A DNA stretch of 25,750 bases from JBCBTJ01 sp964597685. GTDB lineage: Bacteria > Pseudomonadota > Alphaproteobacteria > Caulobacterales > Hyphomonadaceae. The position numbers and the translations under genes are program-made. Of the stretch, positions 23,177 through 25,750 are shown one piece after another. The first letter of the stretch is position 1; each line of letters opens with the position of its first letter. Where the stretch lies: contig CAZQZC010000022.1 in the NCBI GenBank assembly GCA_964597685.1, positions 1-25,750 on the forward strand, written 5' to 3'. The notes under the pieces were generated by a model. The model searched no databases and was not told the DNA's origin. It saw only the letters and a program-made list of their open reading frames with translations.

Positions 23177-24199
23177 TCAAACGACGCCATGCTTCATCAG
23201 GGATTCCGCCGCTGCGAGTGTCGCCTCTTTCGCGCTTCGAGGCGACCAATTCAGGACGCGCTTCGCCTTTTCATTCGACGCAAAGCGGCGCTTGCCCAGC
23301 TCGGGGATGATTTGCTTCAGGGGCGGATTGGCCATCGCGAAGATCTGGACGAGGAAACTCGGCAGCCGCCCCTTGGGGATCTTCCGATCCGGATAGGCTT
23401 CGCGCAGGACGTTGGCCACGTCTTCGAACCACAGGAAATCGTCGCCGACGATGAACCGTTCGCCGGCGGCCTCGGGCGTCTCCATGGCGGAAACATGCGC
23501 GTCCGCCACGTCGCGAACGTCGACGATCTGAAATCCGATGCGCGGGATCGCAGGCAACTTGCCGCCCATGATCTGGGTGACGATTTCGACTGAGGCTGAA
23601 AAATCGCCGCTCATAACGGGCCCCAATACGGCGACCGGGTTGACGGTGGCGAGCTCCAGCCCTGCGCCTTCGCCCTTGACGTAGTCCCACGCGGCGCGTT
23701 CGGCGATGGTCTTCGACCGCGTATAGGCCGTATTGTCTTTGATGTTGTCAGGATTGGACCAATGCGTCTCGTCTAATGTCTCCGGGCGCGACGCGCCCCA
23801 ACCATAGGCGATCGCCGCCACCGACGAGGTCATGACGACCCGTTTGACGCCCGCATCCTTCGCTGCCCGAAGCGCGCGCAACGCGCCGTCGCGCGCCGGG
23901 GTGATCAGCTCATCGGCGTTGCGCGGCAATTCCGGCGGGATGGGCGAGGCGATATGTTGCACGAATTGGCACCCGTCCGCAGCTTCTCTCCAACCCGCAT
24001 CGTCGCTGAGATCAGCTTCGACAATGTCGATCGAAACAGGCTTGCCGGCGTAGGCCGACAGCGTCTCGTTCAGGGTGTCCTGCCGCGCTTTGGACCGCGC
24101 CGTGCCGCGCACGACATAGCCTTTGTCCAAAAGCGCGAGGATCGTGTGCATCGCGATGAATCCGGTCGCGCCCGTCACCAATACCGTGTCGCCCGCCAT
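23177..24199 (-). CDS. NAD(P)-dependent extended SDR, dihydroflavonol-4-reductase-like
   Basis: A 340-residue extended short-chain dehydrogenase. The Rossmann loop is GATGFIA at residues 10-16; Ala in place of the third Gly is usual in the DFR-like branch. An acidic/hydrophobic core follows (EADLSDDAGW), then VMTSSVAAIAYG (catalytic Ser), YTRSK (Tyr and Lys of the YxxxK pair) and VNPVAVLGPVMSG. Relatives reduce aldehydes or ketones such as dihydroflavonols or methylglyoxal-type compounds; the substrate cannot be read from the sequence. AGGAGG 6 bases before the ATG at 24199 fixes the start. It lies 51 bases after the transporter gene on the same strand and may be the last gene of a three-gene unit. 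Confidence 0.88.
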   Translation of the reverse strand: MAGDTVLVTGATGFIAMHTILALLDKGYVVRGTARSKARQDTLNETLSAYAGKPVSIDIVEADLSDDAGWREAADGCQFVQHIASPIPPELPRNADELITPARDGALRALRAAKDAGVKRVVMTSSVAAIAYGWGASRPETLDETHWSNPDNIKDNTAYTRSKTIAERAAWDYVKGEGAGLELATVNPVAVLGPVMSGDFSASVEIVTQIMGGKLPAIPRIGFQIVDVRDVADAHVSAMETPEAAGERFIVGDDFLWFEDVANVLREAYPDRKIPKGRLPSFLVQIFAMANPPLKQIIPELGKRRFASNEKAKRVLNWSPRSAKEATLAAAESLMKHGVV

Positions 24200-24250
24200 G
24201 TCGGCCTCCTTGCCGGGGTTTGGTGCGACAATGGCTTAAATGACCGCGGG

Positions 24251-25189
24251 TCACAAGCGGGTGTCAGGCGATCTTGGATTTTGCGCCGCGACTGTCCGCT
24301 CGCGGAGCGCGATGTACAGTGCGGCGGCCACGATGATCCCGGCGCCGAGCCAGACGTGCAAACCGGGCAAAAGCCTAAACAACAACCAGTCGGCCAGAGC
24401 CGCCATCGGCAGGCGCAGATAATCCATGGACGACAACACCGACGCGTCGCCGATGGACATGGCGGTGATGTAACAGAATTGCGCGCCCAATCCGGCGACC
24501 GACATGGCGAGAATTTGCCCCCATTCCCCCCAGGTCGGGCTAGACCAGAAGATGATCGCGGCCGGTAACAAGAGCACGGTCGATAGCAGATTGGCCCAGA
24601 TCAACAGCGCGCTCGGCGAATGGTCCCGCGACAGGGTCTTCACCAGGATGATCGCGCCAGCGAAGGCGACGGCGCTGGCGAGCGCCAGGACGCTGCCGAG
24701 GTCGACTGTCGCCGCCTCCCCGGCGCCGGGCAGAAGGCCGGGCGCCGTCATGATCAGGACACCGGCGAACCCAATCGCGATCGCCGCCCAGCGTCGCGGC
24801 CCCACCAGCTCTCCCAAGATGAACGCCGCCAGGATCGTCACAAACAGAGGCCGGGAAAATGAGATCGCATTGAACTGCGACAATGGAAGCTGGAAGAAGT
24901 CGGAGACGGCGATCAGGCTCAGAATGAACCCCAGACTGCCGAACAGGCTGCGCCAGGCGACAAGTCCGAAACGCGGCGTCCGCAAGACGCCGAGACCCGC
25001 CCGGTAAAGCACGGGCAGGGTTAGGATCAGACCGATCAGCGCGCGGACGAAGGCGAGAAAAACGGGGTGCGACGTCTCCGACAGGAGCTTGGCGAACACA
25101 AGATAGATCGTGAACCCGACGCCGCTCGCCACCATCCACAACGCCCCCCTGCCATTGCCGCTGAGGCGGGGTGGGGCGGCTTCGGTCAT
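24251..25189 (-). CDS. EamA/DMT-superfamily transporter
   Basis: A 312-residue inner-membrane protein with about ten hydrophobic segments arranged as two EamA repeats (roughly residues 15-145 and 165-295). The signature pattern is visible: FVRALIGLILTLPVL in the first repeat, then AISFSRPLFVTILAAFILGE (the Pro/Glu-bearing helix pair) and, in the second repeat, ASVLSSMDYLRLPMAALADWLLF. Relatives export metabolites or amino acids; the substrate is unknown. It starts at the ATG at 25189, 10 bases after the upstream SDR stop, without a clear ribosome site, so translational coupling is likely. Confidence 0.9.
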   Translation of the reverse strand: MTEAAPPRLSGNGRGALWMVASGVGFTIYLVFAKLLSETSHPVFLAFVRALIGLILTLPVLYRAGLGVLRTPRFGLVAWRSLFGSLGFILSLIAVSDFFQLPLSQFNAISFSRPLFVTILAAFILGELVGPRRWAAIAIGFAGVLIMTAPGLLPGAGEAATVDLGSVLALASAVAFAGAIILVKTLSRDHSPSALLIWANLLSTVLLLPAAIIFWSSPTWGEWGQILAMSVAGLGAQFCYITAMSIGDASVLSSMDYLRLPMAALADWLLFRLLPGLHVWLGAGIIVAAALYIALRERTVAAQNPRSPDTRL

Positions 25190-25199
25190 CGTGTGAACA

Positions 25200-25750
25200 T
25201 CACGCGTCCGATTGCGCGGCCAGCGCGGCGCGCATTTGTTCGGCTTGCTCCGGTGTGATGCCGAGGGCGTCGAGGACCGGGTTGGCCACCGTCTCGTTCC
25301 AGGAATGGGGCGGGCCGACGGTCATGCCGCCGTCGACCAGGAATTCCCCGCCCGTCACGAAGCCGGCCGCAACCGAGGCGAGGAAGGCGGCCATCTCCGC
25401 GATGTCGGCGCCCTGGCCGACCCGGCCGATGGGCTGCATGGGTCCGCCCTGCTGGGAGAGGAGTTCGGCCATCTGATCGGCGACGGCGCGGTCCATCCCA
25501 AGCGACGCCCCGAAGATCGAGGTGGCGATAAAGCCCGGCAGGATGGCGTTCACGCGGATCTTGTACTTCGCAAGCTCGGCCGCAGCGAGTTTCGAAAAAT
25601 GCGCGACGCCTTTCTTGGCCACGGAATAGGTGATCGGTGCATAGCCTGCACAGACAGCCGAAATGGACGAGGTGTTGATGATCGCCCCGCCCCGCTCTTT
25701 CATCAACGGCACGGCGAAGCGCGTGGCGGCGAAGATCGAGCGCAAGAGCT
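25200..25750 (-). CDS. classical SDR-family oxidoreductase (5' end outside the window)
   Basis: The C-terminal ~183 residues of a classical short-chain dehydrogenase; the frame is open to the window edge, so the cofactor-binding N-terminus is missing. Visible parts are GGAIINTSSISA (catalytic Ser), YSVAKKGV (YxxxK), IRVNAILPGFI and the C-terminal GGEFLVDGG, all typical. An extension of ~35 residues after the usual end (NPVLDALGITPEQAEQMRAA) is slightly unusual. The internal TTG at 25745 is not a start. The substrate is unknown. It leads into the EamA transporter after 10 bases. Confidence 0.9.
   Translation of the reverse strand, partial: LLRSIFAATRFAVPLMKERGGAIINTSSISAVCAGYAPITYSVAKKGVAHFSKLAAAELAKYKIRVNAILPGFIATSIFGASLGMDRAVADQMAELLSQQGGPMQPIGRVGQGADIAEMAAFLASVAAGFVTGGEFLVDGGMTVGPPHSWNETVANPVLDALGITPEQAEQMRAALAAQSDA

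Noticed and set aside
23177..24199. Ala replacing the third Gly in GATGFIA of the extended SDR as a defect
   Set aside because: GFIA is normal in the dihydroflavonol-reductase-like branch.

Overview
The window is a high-GC (roughly 60-65% by eye), gene-dense stretch of what looks like an alphaproteobacterial chromosome. The assignment rests on gene neighbourhoods and families: an LpoA/LppC-type lipoprotein divergent from rsmI-yraN-gshB, a malic enzyme divergent from mutS, an rpe / heparinase-like / purH string, and an htpX-rsmB pair divergent from a DUF1674 (SDHAF4-like) gene. I cannot name a genus. There are no rRNA or tRNA genes, insertion sequences, integrases or CRISPR arrays, and no gene-free stretch over 300 bases; the largest gaps are about 110-120 bases.

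Layout. 1-346 (-): 5' part of an LpoA/LppC-like outer-membrane lipoprotein gene. 391-4629 (+): rsmI, yraN, gshB, a small secreted protein with three 17-residue repeats, and comM. 4664-7875 (+): a hybrid histidine kinase without a sensor domain, overlapping an AmpG-type muropeptide permease by 4 bases. 7882-10206 (-): maeB. 10324-13002 (+): mutS. 13014-18960 (-): a four-gene run read rpe, heparinase-family protein, CapD/WbpM-type nucleotide-sugar dehydratase, purH. 19046-19534 (-): a glycine-zipper lipoprotein. 19646-21819 (-): htpX followed by rsmB, overlapping by 4 bases. 21909-23174 (+): the SDHAF4-like gene and two small exported glycine-rich proteins of unknown function; the second has a near-consensus sigma-54 promoter. 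23177-25750 (-): a partial SDR oxidoreductase, an EamA-type transporter and a DFR-like extended SDR.

How the genes fit together. Most are core: translation quality (rsmI, rsmB), genome maintenance (mutS, comM), redox (gshB), central and purine metabolism (maeB, rpe, purH, SDHAF4-like) and envelope upkeep (LpoA-like, ampG, htpX, glycine-zipper lipoprotein, CapD-like, heparinase-like). I found no obvious self-contained novel system. The parts least explained by known biology are the sigma-54-driven glycine-rich secreted protein and its neighbour (22215-23174), the 17-residue-repeat secreted protein in the gshB-comM interval (2665-3021), and the sensorless hybrid kinase with a degenerate receiver that is coupled to ampG.
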